Below, piece by piece: positions 33,703-46,114 of a stretch of DNA of 64,000 bases; positions within the stretch are counted from its first letter, which is position 1; each line of letters begins with the position of its first letter. This DNA is from Microstegium vimineum. Lineage: Eukaryota > Streptophyta > Magnoliopsida > Poales > Poaceae. The notes beneath the pieces are model-generated. The model saw only the letters and a list, made by a program, of their open reading frames with translations, had not been told where the DNA came from and ran no database searches. The stretch spans positions 2,114,481-2,178,480 of the forward strand of contig CM039139.1 of the NCBI GenBank assembly GCA_022036555.1, written 5' to 3'. Both the position numbers and the translations under genes were made by a program.

Positions 33703-34680
33703 TGCTAATGAACATGGTGATAATGTAGCCATGTAGGGGGCTTGTCTTTGTGTGTGTGAGTGGTCGGGGTGTAAAGCTGCATTTGTGTTCTTTGGCTGTA
33801 GTTTTGCTTCAGTTCAGGTGGATGGAGATTGGAGATTGCATCTTCTGACTGATGCTCCTATGATTTCTGCTGGAAATTTCATTCTCAATCTGCTTTGATG
33901 GCAAACTAGTAACTTTGCAAAGCTTTGGTATGCAAACTACAGTAACTCTGCAAGGGAAGTAGGTGGGATGATGATCATGCCAGGCTGTGTGCAAGTATTT
34001 ATCCTAGTTTGATCAAATTTGAAAAAAAAAGGTATTAATACTTATGTGTAATATGCATATTATATTAGATTAGTAATAGAATGTACTTTTATAGTACTTC
34101 TATAATATAAGTTTTAGTCATAGAATGCGTTTTTATAGTACTTATGTGAAGATGTAAATATTGATACTATTTTCTATAATCTATAAACATTAAATCTGAG
34201 ATTGAAAAACGAAATTTACATTGACGGAGTTTGTGTCTTGCTATGGTCCACACGGTTTGTGTGTTGATATCTGGAATCCATGCAAGGCGTTCCCCACCGT
34301 GCTGGCGTATTGCACGGCTAAAATTGCTGAGGCTCTCAGAACAAATTCAGCAGCTCGGATTACAAGACTGAAATTCAGTTTATGAAATACACTAAGATCT
34401 GAATCACCAAATAACATGAAAATACGATACGAAACAGGTCACAAAACACATTACAGCATAGATATAATGTATTATTTAAGTTCGCAAACATATAATAATT
34501 CTCAAAAGCATTGCGTAGTTCCCTACAGCAAACGGCTTTTTTTTCATTCCTAAAAAGCCAAAATTAACCTCCGAAGCTCACTCTAAGACATGCAAATGAG
34601 CAACAAAATAAAACTAGCAAGGGTCCATTCATAGCCTAACAAAATTTTGCCTTAGTAAAGGCCCACCCACGTCGCCAACA
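33703..34680. other. Convergent intergenic region between RING and pyruvate kinase genes
   Basis: It holds the 3' UTRs of both genes and AT-rich DNA from about 34010 to 34240. No gene is recognised. Confidence 0.4.
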
Positions 34681-37600
34681 CTAATTGACTGTCAAGATCT
34701 TGATGACAGATGATGCACCAATACGATGCAAGGCGACGACTGAATCCCCTGACTTGCAGATCTTGAGCTTCTTCGCATGATCTATGGCAAAGCTAATGGC
34801 TTCCTCAGTAGACTCAGTATCAGATGCCTTCGCTGTAGCGGCGCTAAGCATCGGGATCAGGCCCCTCACAATCATGCTGTGCCTGGCAGGGCGCTCATCA
34901 CTGCAAGTCCAGTTAAAATTATCATCCGTCTTCATTTCTGGGATCACAGCAGTTATCACTGGAATTGCTGGCCTATACTTGGCCACGAGCCTTGCAGTTG
35001 TGCCTCGTGAGGACCAAGATGAGTGATGCATTAGAGATGTTGGCGGTTCGAACTGCTGATGACGCCAAGCTCTCCAGTGGACTCATAGGGATTGGGGCAG
35101 CGTTACTTATTAACTTGAAAACTGCTCCATAATCTGTATGTGACTCTGCTTGTAGGCAAATCCTTGACATTGTTTGCACCGCTAGCTCTGGATATGCCCC
35201 AGCTGCAGTCTCGCCGCTAAGCATCACACAATCAGTGCCATCCAGGACAGCATTGGCGACATCAGTTGCTTCTGCTCTTGTAGGGCGGGGAGATTTAATC
35301 ATGGACTCCAGCATCTGGGTTGCTGTAACAACAGGCTTTCCTTGCACATTGCATTTAAAGATCATCACCTTCTGAGCATAGAATATCTTTTCAATAGGTA
35401 TCTCCATTCCCAAATCTCCTCTGGCTACCATGAAAGCGTCTGAATTTGCAAGTATCTCATCGAAATTGGCAACACCTTCTTGATTCTCAACCTGCATATG
35501 TAAGAGTTTAATGGCACAAAGTAAGCAAATGGCATCATTAAAAAAACATAACTTCATACAGACACAGAAGATGAGCATACCTTGGACATAAGTAGTATTG
35601 ACTTGGCATGCTCACCGAGCACACCTCGGACCATCTGAAGATCTGATCCTTTGCGTACGAAGGATAGCGCAATCATGTCAATGTTGTTTGGGACGCCCCA
35701 CTGAAGGATATCCTCTTTGTCATTTTCTGTTAAGGTTGGGAGATCCACGATTACCCCAGGAAGATTGACATTCTTTCTCTCACCCAGGAGAGCTGAGTTC
35801 TCACAAAGGCAACGAACCAGGCCTTGCACAGGATCACAGGAAAGCACAGTGAATGTGATAGTCCCATCAGCACAGAGAATTGTGCTCCCAGGCTTCAGGT
35901 CCACAGCAATCTTGTTGTAGCTCATGGAAATCATATTCTCATCACCCTTAATGGAGTAATCGGTGGTGATGGTGATTTCATGCCCCCGTGTCAGCTTTAC
36001 AGGCTTGCCATCTTTCAAAAAACCTGTGCGGATCTCTGGTCCCTGTACAGAAATAGTAAATTACAAGGTTTCAGCAAACTAAATAAGTTGATGCATTCTT
36101 ATTTTCGTCCACTAAGTTCCATAAGATATTCAAACAGTTTGACAAGAAAAGATGCATGAACATAAGTCTTAGCATTCTTAGGATTAAATAAATGTGTCAA
36201 ACAGTATGCAGAGCTAGTCCAATCCATCACAAGCAAAATAGATAATTGATGAACCTCTAATAATCATCAAAAGTAATTGCATCTTCATGTTACCATCTAC
36301 CACACGGTATATTTAGCCAAGAACCATAACTCCATGCCGAGATTTGTGCTACAACATTACAATATTGTCTATCAGCAAAACAAACAACAGTAATTAAACA
36401 AAACATATTTCATCAGAATAGCATGGACCAAATCACAATATAATACATCTAATCTAATGCAGCATAAATGTTCGTTTTCAAGGCTCTTCCTGACGAGCAG
36501 CAAGCCCATCTATCTCCTGAATAAAAATAGTGTCTTATGGAACCACAGAACAATGCATTCCTGAAATAATCATATTATATACAGTACATCATATAAAAAG
36601 AACCAATGGATCTATCCCTCTTGGTAAACAATGGTTTGTTAATTAGTACGACAGCATATGTCATCCTTATGGCATCATATATAGAACAATACATTCCTGA
36701 AAGAACCAATGCATCGATCCCTCCAGATATAAAAAAGATTCATTATTTATTACAACAGCATTATAAGTATAGATTTATCCTCTTCCCGTGCTACACTGCT
36801 GTCTTTCTAAGAAAATAATAAAAACAATAATATGAATTAAGGCACATGAGAATATGTTATTCAAGAATAAGTGAACGGAACCATCTAGCCCATTGTATAT
36901 CTGAAAAGACAGTTTTCAAGCTAATATCAATATTTATGTTGAAAGCAGTAGTCTATGGGTGAATGAACTGATCATATATCATACATAAAAAATGATGTGG
37001 ATGTTTTTCAAACAAAGAGTAATGATATGAATGGCCGTCGTATCATAAATCAACCACTCAAGACTTCAAAAGAAATTAGCTTCACATGGCTAACTAATGA
37101 CAGCAATCCAAAAAAAATGGGTAGATCACACAAGAGAACCCAGATGTCAAAAGGGACTGGGGAGAGTCAATAGCCCAATAGGTACCTCAGAGCTATCAAC
37201 AAGTATAATAAAAAAGTTTAATATTACGTCCGAATTCTGTAGGCCTTCCAGACATCATACCATGACTACATTGGCAAGCTCATGGATAATGCAAGTTGCA
37301 CACAACAAAACTATGTCTTGGTCAGCCACACAAATTCCAATTGGCCACGCGACAAATGTCAACCGCATACACACATCTAACCAACCCACTAACCAGATAC
37401 CACGTGATTTACATAAACAAATCATATGCAAACAATCAACAAGAAATTCTAATCTCTTATGCTGATTATAAATGCCATTGAAACAATATGTACCTGAAAA
37501 AAATGTCAGGTACCAAACTAAAAATTGATGGTTCATAAATAACGGAACGGCAGAAGAAGACGCAATCGCACATGTCAAACAATAAAGAACAAACAACACA

Positions 37601-38047
37601 TGACATCCGACAAAAGTAACTTCCAAAATAGTACTTTACTAGTTTATTATAGGGGGTCGATCATTTGACAATTTTGACGCTCTTCTGAACTTGAAGTTCT
37701 AAAATCGTTCACGCGTGAAACTCGAAACATTATAATCTCAAATCAACATAGGGAAACAACGTTGAAGGGTGGACCTTAGTGTCGAGCATGACGGCGCAGA
37801 TGAGGCCGGTGAGGTCCATGGCCTTTCGGAGATTGTCCAGGGTCTCCTGGTGGTATTCGTGGGAGCCGTGCGAGAAGTTGAAGCGCGCGACGCACATGCC
37901 AGCGCGGAGCAGACGCGCGCACATCTCGACGGAGCGCGAAGCCGGACCTAAGGTGCAGACGATCTTGGTCTTGGGCCGGCTCCGCCATATCTCCTCCGGC
38001 CCCGTTGCGACGTTTTCCACGTCGACCAATGCCGCGCGAAGGGACAT
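34681..38047 (-). CDS. Cytosolic pyruvate kinase, frameshifted in the C-terminal domain
   Basis: Exons 37775-38047, 35581-36042 and 34681-35491; introns are GT-AG and phase 0 (1732 and 89 bp). It converts phosphoenolpyruvate and ADP to pyruvate and ATP, with K+ and Mg2+. Motifs in order: PKTKIVCTLGPAS, ARFNFSHGSHEYHQ, VMLDTKGPEIRTGF, a B domain with ITTDYSIKGDENMISMSY, ALSFVRKGSD, the active-site Lys of SKVENQEG (about residue 245, spanning exons 2/3), MVARGDLGMEIP, and TATQMLESMIKSPRPTRAEATDVANAVLDGTDCVMLSGETAAGAYP. No transit peptide, so cytosolic. About 515 aa expected, but bases are missing near 35003 (within the usual TRGGTTA). As written the frame stops at about 418 residues; ARLVAKYRPAIPV... 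to ...SVIKILTVN follows in another frame. A TATA-like TATTATAT (complement) lies at 38133-38140. Confidence 0.92.
35001..35006 (-). other. Frameshift site in pyruvate kinase exon 3
   Basis: On the coding strand ACGAGGCACAACT replaces a longer codon series for Thr-Arg-Gly-Gly-Thr-Thr. The frame change fits loss of 2 or 5 bases; family knowledge favours 5. Confidence 0.8.
36043..37774 (-). other. Pyruvate kinase intron 1 (1732 bp)
   Basis: AT-rich with no gene recognised. An imperfect local duplication around ACAATGCATTCCTGAAA occurs near 36552 and 36690. Confidence 0.6.
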
Positions 38048-38888
38048 TGCCGTCTAGGGTTGGGGAGCGTTGGGCGAGGAGAGGGAGGGGGAACAGTAGA
38101 GGCAAGGCGGAAGGATCGGAGAGGGAGGGAGCTATTATATGATGAAAGGGCGGCGGGGCAAGTGGGCCATGTCGTGGGCCCTTCGGAGTTTGGCTAGGTT
38201 TAATTGTGGTATTCAAATTGCTCTCGCTCGGGGATCGCATACCATACGGGTATTCTACGGAGTTGTATCGTTTTTTCTTGAAGAAAGCGTTTGCTTTTCT
38301 TCCCTTCCTTGAGCACGAAGACAATAATTAATTATGAGTACGCACCGAGTACGGGGTAGAATAGAATTACATTAAATATTGGACAGTACTCGTACTCCTA
38401 CGTCGATCTCCTAATTCAACACTCGCATATTTTTAGCCAAAAATTCTACTCCGGTTAAGAGCAATCGGGGCTACTTGGGACTACATGAGGTTCAAATTTT
38501 GGTTCATCACCGCGAAAGCCAATTGGGTTATTACGTGGTCTCCCCCAAAAGCTAGCAACCTTCTAAAATATCAAGTTTCATAAAAATGAGATGCAAAACA
38601 TACGCGTGAGATGCAAAACATACGCGTTTGTCATGTAGTAGGATGCTTTGCTAAGGTTAGTCTTAATAGTAGTTTCATTCTACTAGCAAATGTGTTCATG
38701 CGCAAGTATTATATATTTATTCATATTATATGCATTTTTTCTATATCTTTTTAAATCTATTTTTTCATCATGAGCTCATTATATTACTATTTGTCAAGCT
38801 ATAAATACATGGCATTTTTAGAATCTCAAATCAGAAGAGTCCGTGATACAATCAATTGCTATTTATTTTTATCTCTATTTATTCTCTA
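38048..38888. promoter_or_regulatory. Pyruvate kinase upstream region
   Basis: It contains the 5' UTR and promoter of the kinase gene on the minus strand. A short exact tandem duplication of GAGATGCAAAACATACGCGT lies at about 38588-38627. A diverged Helitron-like end (CTAGCAAATGTGTTCATGCG) begins near 38681. Confidence 0.4.
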
Positions 38889-39071
38889 CTAGCAAATGTG
38901 TCTGTGCGTTGCAACGAAACTCAATACGTATAGAAATCAGACTTTGTACTTTGTATGGTAAACATGCTCGTGTGTTGTAACGGAACTTAATACGTGTACG
39001 AATCGGATTAGGGGAGCCGGACCAAAAAAAATGGAGGAGAGAAATTTTGCCTCTTTATTATTAGATATAGA
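38889..39071 (-). mobile_element. Short non-autonomous Helitron (183 bp)
   Basis: Read on the minus strand, the element starts TCTATATCTAATAATAAAGA and ends in a small palindrome (CGTTGCAACG) then ...TTTGCTAG. It lies between A and T of the host, as Helitrons do (5' TC, 3' hairpin, CTRR, A|T target). There is no target duplication. Two related copies occur nearby. Confidence 0.7.
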
Positions 39072-39244
39072 TATAGAATTAGATATAGATAATATGTGCC
39101 ATGACTTTTTTCTACAAAACATAGGAGTCTATGACAGTCCATAACTATTATTTTTTTCTTTTTTTTCTTTTGCCCTTTACGCACCATTAATTTCTATTGG
39201 AAAACTGTTTTTTTTAAGAATTGATCAGAAAAAAATATAATATA

Positions 39245-39504
39245 CTCCCTCCATCCCAAATTGTAAGTCATTCCAAGAATCTTGGAGAGTCAAAGTTTCT
39301 CAAGTTTGACCAAACTTATATAACAATATAATAATATTTATGATGTCAAATAAGTATCATTAGATTCGTTATCAATTATATTTTCATAGTATACCTATTT
39401 GATGTTATAAATCTTTATAGTTTTGTCTATAATTCTTAGTCAAACTTGAGATGCTTTGACTCTCCAAGATTCTTGGAATGACTTACAATTTGGGATGGAG
39501 GGAG
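39245..39504. mobile_element. Stowaway MITE (260 bp)
   Basis: Near-perfect terminal inverted repeats begin CTCCCTCCATCCCAAATTGT and extend through the AGTCATTCCAAGAATCTTGG block at each end. TA flanks at 39243-39244 and 39505-39506. This is the best-preserved MITE here. Confidence 0.93.
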
Positions 39505-39696
39505 TAATTTTTAGTCATGAGTCATATCGAAATAGAATTCGTATGAAAAACTTGTTGTTTCTCAATCTAGATCACATACCCGGCTCAAAAAGTTTTGAAT
39601 TCGAATTCCGTATCATGCTAGACAAGAGTTATTCAAACTTGTATGAGTTATATATAGAATTGGAAATAGTTATATGATTTTGCCTTTTACTTTGAA

Positions 39697-39847
39697 CTAG
39701 CAAACATGCTCGTGCGTTGCAACGGAACTTAATACGTGTAGAAATCGAACTTTGTACTTTGTATGGTAAACATGCCCGTGTGTTAGGGGAGCCGGACCAA
39801 AAAAAAGTGGAGGAGAAAAATTTTGCCTCTTTATTATTAGGTATAGA
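39697..39847 (-). mobile_element. Short non-autonomous Helitron (151 bp)
   Basis: Same family as 38889-39071: minus-strand start TCTATACCTAATAATAAAGA, hairpin-like CCGTTGCAACGCACG, terminal CTAG followed by host T. It contains a second partial tail-like motif (AAACATGCCCGTGTG), suggesting an internal duplication. Confidence 0.7.
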
Positions 39848-40567
39848 TTTAGATTAGGATTAGAATCGCTATTCATCTTATATTTCATCATGAGCAATGT
39901 CAGAATATGGAAATCTGGTTGTTTTCTAGTCCAGGTCACATCTATGTTGGCGCTTCTCCGTCGACGAGCTTCGGCTCCCTGCTTGAACGGCGCGGGGCGA
40001 GCTCTGCCCTGGCCACGCAGTGGCGAAGCTACGTGGACGCGTCGGGGTCGGCTGACACCGACGACTTTGTCGTAGCCTCTCATAGCTAGCAATTTTTCAC
40101 CATGTTGGACCCCGGTAGAAAATATGTTTGACCCTAGCGATTTGGCAGCCCAGCAGTCTGGCCCATCTTCTCCCTTCCTAGGACCACGATGTGCGATTAC
40201 ATTACGTGAATGTTAGTTGCTAGAAAGTAGTACTCTATTGTATTAAGCAGCGACCTAGAAGACCGAACGTTAATCTCAGCCCATTTATTGTATGTCGATC
40301 CAGCTACCTCAAAACCGGGCTGGTTCTTTACGAGATAACACCATTGTTCTATGATCCTTTTCTATAATTGCTAATTAAAACAATCACGCTGAAAGTTGAT
40401 AGGATATTTGCTTTCCCCCAAAGATCGTGCTTTTTCATTCCACGTGGCTAACTATGATTGGCTAGAGTATTTCATTCCAAAATTTCAATGACGGTGTAAA
40501 TAGAGCTACCTATGTCGTTTAGGTCCTAAACCATAAATTAAACGGTTGGATTGTTTAAACCCATTTA

Positions 40568-40759
40568 GGGTGTATTTGGTTCCCACCTCCTAAATTTTAG
40601 TGGACTAAAATATTTTACTCATATTTTAGTACCTCTTGAGGGACCGGTGAAACTAAAGTGTTTTAGTCAACTTTTAGTCAGTTTGTTTAACATTTTAGTC
40701 CCTAAAAATAACTAAAGTTCAGTCCACTAAAGTTTGGGAGGAGGAAACTAAATAAACCC
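40568..40759. mobile_element. Tourist-type MITE (192 bp)
   Basis: Terminal inverted repeats GGGTGTATTTGGTTCC and the complement of GGAAACTAAATAAACCC. TTA duplications at 40565-40567 and 40760-40762, as for PIF/Harbinger elements. The interior has internal inverted AGTGGACTAAA/CAGTCCACTAAAG arms. Confidence 0.85.
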
Positions 40760-41698
40760 TTAATAAACTGTTAAAAACGGCTAAACCGTCTAAACATAAT
40801 CAAGTTATACATGGTTAAATGAGGTAAATTACAATTTAATTCATAATTTAGTCAATATGAGGATTGCGATTACCACAATCAATGCTGAACTAATTAGCAT
40901 CGTAAGTATATGAAGTGTTATGGGATTTAGATTTCTTCCAAAAGAGATTATTTGGTAGAATACTACTTTTAACATGTGTACGTACGTAAGCATATTTGAC
41001 TTTTTCGTATATATATTAGTGTTACTACTACTATACAAAACTATTAAAACCCATTAAACACTGCTTAAACGGTCTAAATGATAAGTAAAAAGTGACTGGT
41101 TGTTTATCGTTTAGCGTTTAGGATAACACTGTAACAAGTTACTCATATAGACTTTGACGTCGGTGACCATTTATCCTGGCTTCGCCCCTGTGGCCACGGT
41201 AGCATGGGCGAGCTCCAGCACCAGCCATGGATGCATGATGCGAGCTCTAACCCCAGCCATGGCGGCTTGGGCGAGCTCCAGAGCTCAGCCACGGTAGTTT
41301 GAGCCTCGGAAGGGGCCGCGCAAGAGCAAGGGCCGGGGCAACACTCTGCTCGATGCCAGGATTTTTTTGGGACTACTACGAAAAGTAGAAGAAGAGGAAC
41401 AGTGGCTGACATTGCGAGCCCATGGACATTACCAGCTAACGATGTTGGAACGACTCCATCCCTCAGCGGCTCAGCCCTCACATCAAGTAAAAAATACTGT
41501 GGTATGACTCAACTTTTGAAAAATTATAATCCTTCAATGTAATATAAGATAATTTTTATATAAAAATTATAGATCTAGATGAGATCTAAAACTTTATAGT
41601 TTTAATATTTTTCATTCGAGAACAATTAGATGTTATAAAATAATACAAAATTTTAGCATCATAATAATCGTATACTAGTGCTTGCCGTATTAGAGAAA

Positions 41699-42540
41699 CT
41701 AGCAAATATGCCCGTGCGTTGTAACGGGAGAGAAAGAAAACTATCATTACAAATGAAAAAGAGTACATGAATGTTACATATCTTTTTTTTACCTTTCTAT
41801 ATGAAATTAAAAGGTATGTTTTATTTTATAAGTGACCTTAACATTCATTATAAATACAGTATGTAATATCATATTTTCATAGTAATATCCATACATAAAT
41901 TCTATCCATATTTTCATATGTAATATCATATTTTCATAGTAATATCCAATCTCCGTCTAACATATGTAATATAATATTTTCATAGTTTTATTTATTATTT
42001 TATTTGTTCTAATATATACAATCCCACATTTTTCATATATTTATTTATTTGTCTTGCTAATATTGAGAGTGTTAGCATATGAAATTAATTTGTTCTAATA
42101 TATACAATCCCACATTTTCGTACATATGAAAAGTCTGAGGATGTTATTAGAACTCTAAATAAAAAAGATTCATATACATAAGTATGTGAGGTGTGGCGGT
42201 GAGACCTCATTTTGAGAGTGCAAACCCATGTTCGATTCCTAGGTGAAGCACTTGTTTTGATTTTTTTTCGCTAGTGGCCGGATCGGCCGTGAATTGGGCC
42301 GCAGTTGCTGGATTGGCGCGATTTAGGGGATTTAGGCCCACACGACCACTGGTTGTTGCAAGTGACGTGAATTGGGCCGATTTGGTGGGTTGCAAGTGAC
42401 GCGAATTGGGCCGATTTGGTGGGCTGCTGAGCGGGAGGCTGGAGTGGGGAGAGTGAGTGAATTTGACAGTTAGGTCAGATTTGAATGGGCTGGACGAAAA
42501 AAAGAGACTGAAATTTTAGCTCTTTATTAATAGGTATAGA
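41699..42540 (-). mobile_element. Non-autonomous Helitron (842 bp)
   Basis: On the minus strand it starts TCTATACCTATTAATAAAGA and ends with a CCCGTTACAACGCACGGG hairpin followed by ...TTTGCTAG and host T. It carries a GTTCGATTCC motif, like a Pol III B box, near 42231 and GC-richer DNA at 42270-42430. No Rep/helicase coding sequence is present. Confidence 0.72.
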
Positions 42541-42774
42541 TATAGATTCATAACCTATTTTTTTCTTATGTTTTGGAATTGGACCCGTATCACTTTTACA
42601 TATGTTTTGAAATCGGACTCTATATCGGAATTCATATTGGACTCCATATTAGACTTCATATCGTGCTAGACAAAAGCTATTCTAACACATATTAGCACGG
42701 ATTATATATATATAAGTTTGGATGAAGGAACTCTTCATTCTTCGGTAGTTAGGAGAGGTCATACCAAAAAAATG

Positions 42775-42811
42775 GGGGGTGAAATTTTGCCTCTTTATTA
42801 TTAGGTATAGA
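42775..42811 (-). mobile_element. Orphan Helitron 5' end
   Basis: The same TCTATACCTAATAATAAAGA terminus (complement) is found at its right edge at 42811, but no matching 3' hairpin end is seen before the neighbouring copy. It is probably truncated or the outer part of a nested pair. Confidence 0.5.
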
Positions 42812-43183
42812 TAATATATTTTTTGTACAAAGTCAAATGAAAAATACCTTTTTAATACTAAAGTTTTAGCTTTCATTGAGATCTACAACTCTGTAGTTTT
42901 GAGTTTTTTTTATGTGAGGACATTAAGATGCTCAAAAAGTTGGATTTCTAAAAAAATTTAAAAAATATTAAAAGTAACTGTTCATACACCCAGAACTGTC
43001 TACAAACCAGTCCAGGGTTGAAAAGTGAACGGTTTCAAGTGTTATCCGATTTTGGAGTTCGAGGTTTGAATGACTCCATCCAGAAACAAATATGAGATGT
43101 GTTCAAACTAACCCTTAAAATTGGATAGCCGGATAGGTGTCGAACGTTTTCAAAGAAGCTGAGGCAGCCCTCACATCAAGTTA

Positions 43184-43471
43184 CCGAACGTTTGCAACGG
43201 TGTCGTCGATCGCGGGCACGTGAAGCCCAGCCGAAAACGCAGGTCGGGGTGCAAGGAGCGATGTCAAGCATTTCAGCAGCTTCAGCTGGGCCACAAAGAG
43301 CTGCCATGCTGATGGGCTAGGCTCTGGCTTGGCTAGTCCAGGGTCCAGGCCCCTGAGTGATAGATCCGCCATGTTCATTTCATCAATTTTCATCAAAGCT
43401 GCTAAGCCTAGAATAACTTCCAAGTCTCCAACTAGGCAACCAATCTGTGGATCATATGGTAATAGATCCAT
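43184..43471 (-). pseudogene. Unidentified gene fragment, 96 codons
   Basis: The minus-strand frame encodes a protein-like stretch beginning MDLLPYDPQIGCLVGDLEVI and ending HVPAIDDTVANVR, with a stop at 43181-43183 inside the direct repeat. If the block bounded by the repeats is ignored, a second open frame (41143-41481, minus) continues in the same frame after that one stop. I recognise no family. It may be a captured fragment or chance. Confidence 0.3.
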
Positions 43472-46114
43472 GAACCATTAGTTTTTTTTTTCGGCGAGAA
43501 TATGGTATGGATCATTAGCTCATTAACACCAAACTATAGAAACAGCTTGTCCAGCGGTCTATACTCTTAATACTTTCCAATTTCCAATTCGCATCATTTT
43601 AAGTGTCCACATAGTCTGCAACCGATACGAATGGATGAGTTTATGCAGTAAACAAAGAACAACCGCTGAGAAAACACTCTTAGAGCAAACAATAACATAC
43701 CTACGCCAAGGTTCACACGTGCTCATGCATCCTGTTGCTGTTGGCGGCTGGCACGACCCAGCGGAGCACAACCAAGTCACGGAACAGAAGAACCAAGCAG
43801 CTAGGCGAGGTCGACACAGGCGATATATTCCTTCTCATCTTTGCCTCCAAAAAAGCGCAGGATTCCCCTTCAGCTTTGTCAACATCGCTTTCCCTTATTC
43901 CCTTCCCGCGGGATCGCGTGCTCGCCGGCCTGCCTGTGAAAACGATAATTGTCAAGAGCGCTTACAGAGAAAGCAGGAGCATACGATTCCGAGCACTTAA
44001 CAAGCAACAACTGAATGTAATCCCCGCGCAAAGATAAAATTCTCCGTTCTCCTCCCCTTGCTCGCTTTCGTCGGATTCAGTGCGAAAGATAAAGCTATGG
44101 CCAGAAAGAGCTTATTCCATGGTTCTAATGTGCAGTGGTCTGAGCTTATGCTCCTGATGATCGGCCATAATTGAACACAACTCCCCAGCCAATGCTCATG
44201 GAATCATGCATAGGGTGATTTTGGTTTGGAACGACAGAAATGCACCGGCATGCCTCACTTGAACAGGAATGGGGGTACGGATCATATCATATCATATCAT
44301 ATCAGGAGGACGGTTTTCTTATCCTAATGAATGGAACAAGGGCCTATAAGTACAGGGATCCCTGGAACAACTTCAGAGAAGACTGGTTGAACAATGAAAT
44401 GGCAACAAGCAAACCTTGCAAAATAGCAAGCTATAAAGAAGATGCTACTTCCTTGGACCACTCGTACTAGTTGCTTTTCAAAGAATGCCTGTCAAGCTTT
44501 TATTTTTGGAAAGGCCTGAGAGGATCTTAATGCAATTTACTATATCTGTTTTACCATTGCAATGATTTGATTTCTGAGGTACAACTTACGAGGCGGCACA
44601 TCTTGCATTTGTGACTCACAATAACCAGAACAAATGTAATCATGGAAAAATAATAATCAGGCTAGTTATTCCCTTATGGAAAGCTGGACTACAGAACAAA
44701 TCAACCGAAAGGTACTCTTACAGCCCAAAACTGTAGCACCTCACAGTTTACAGAAAAAACACTCTAGATAAGACAAAGGTAAGCACCGCCTATTCCATAT
44801 GACTGGACTTCATGGCAGCTACCAGCTAGAGGTATCAAACATTGAACCTGAGCCAGTTTTGCTCAAGTATGGAGGGGCGAATAAACAAGACTAACCATGT
44901 CGGTTTGGATAAGCATGTTTTCCAAACAAAAGCAAAATAGAGCAGTGAAGTAAAGGAACTAACCGTCATTTTTAAGCCCAGACTTTCTGCGCCTTATGTA
45001 GAACAGATAGTAGCAAAACTCAGAGGACTCCATATAGATGCACAGCCCATCAGATTCGTCTATCCACTTTCCGCTTCCCTGATAGCCGAACAAGTACAAA
45101 ACTTACATGAGGAGACAAAAGAGAACCATATGCTTATTCCAATATTCCATGCTTTGCTTTTGTGCAGTCCCAAGGAAGGCATCACTAAGGGAATTAGTCC
45201 CTTTTCACTTTATTTATATGAAAAACTTTTATCGAATTCTTCTTCTGGATGCATCTGGTCAAAAAGAAATTTAATCTTTGCTCTCGTATGAATGATAAAA
45301 ATTATTCTCCTATCATCTATATGCCGTGCTTGTATAACCTGAAGGCATACATTTGCTATAGAATCCATGGTTGCTGAACATACAGAATCCTAAATCCTAA
45401 TCAATGCGACTGTGCACAGATGTTGCCCTTTGAGTTCATGATACAAGTATGGTGGAGAGTGGAATTAGTGCTGAACATATAAGATATAGTAGGCCTACAA
45501 GCACAAAGGCATTATTACAAACTCCATGTCGAAAGTTCTTTCTGAGAACAAGGTTCCCACTTTTATCTGCAAGAAGAATAAACTTAGCAAATATGTATGC
45601 CTGCAAACCCCTTACACCTCTTTGTGCTAGTTAAACCAATATAAACTAAATTTGTTAGTGTTGGAATCAGAATCCAAATGTGTTTGCAGAATTGACAAAT
45701 AAAAAGATTGGTGTGCATAGGGTCCACAGGTACCTTAAGGAATAAGGATAATATCTCTATACCTCTTTTCAGTTGCCACCAAGATTGGGCCAGGCTTGAG
45801 TGTTTGTTCTAACGATTCGAAATTCTCTCCTCACTTGCCTTCCTTATAAAACCAGACTCTGCATAACACCTTGGCATGAGTAGTCATAGTTTGTTAGAGC
45901 ATTCCCCCAAGGAATATAACACCATTGTGTGACGAACAACCCTTCACCAAACACAAAGGGCTGATAAACTGCAAGAGACAGTTCCTATCAGGATACATAA
46001 CAGAATTGAAGAGGTATGAGATGTATCATGTGCATGTTATTTGGTTTGCTCAAACAAAGGAGGGGAAAAAAAAGAGAGGAGATCTCCTCATACGTCCTAA
46101 CCATTAAGCCTGCA
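43472..46114 (+). promoter_or_regulatory. Upstream region of the MYB-CC gene
   Basis: No independent gene is recognised. The 43900-44100 stretch has CT-rich and GC-rich parts that could be a first non-coding exon, with a long leader intron up to about 46.1 kb. An (ATCAT)n microsatellite lies at about 44281-44302. Confidence 0.35.

Larger units (their letters stand above)
41472..43181. repeat. Insertion block bounded by 17-bp direct repeats
   Basis: CAGCCCTCACATCAAGT occurs at 41472-41488 and 43165-43181. The DNA between them includes a Helitron and LTR-like AT-rich DNA. The repeats look like a target duplication, but there is no poly-A/poly-T at either edge, so the type of insertion is unknown. 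Confidence 0.5.

Noticed and set aside
32703..33732. Two long minus-strand open frames over the RING gene
   Set aside because: Antisense shadows; low-complexity Ser/Pro/Arg composition and no family.
44281..44302. ATCAT repeats as a CRISPR-like array
   Set aside because: Contiguous 5-bp units without spacers; an ordinary plant microsatellite.
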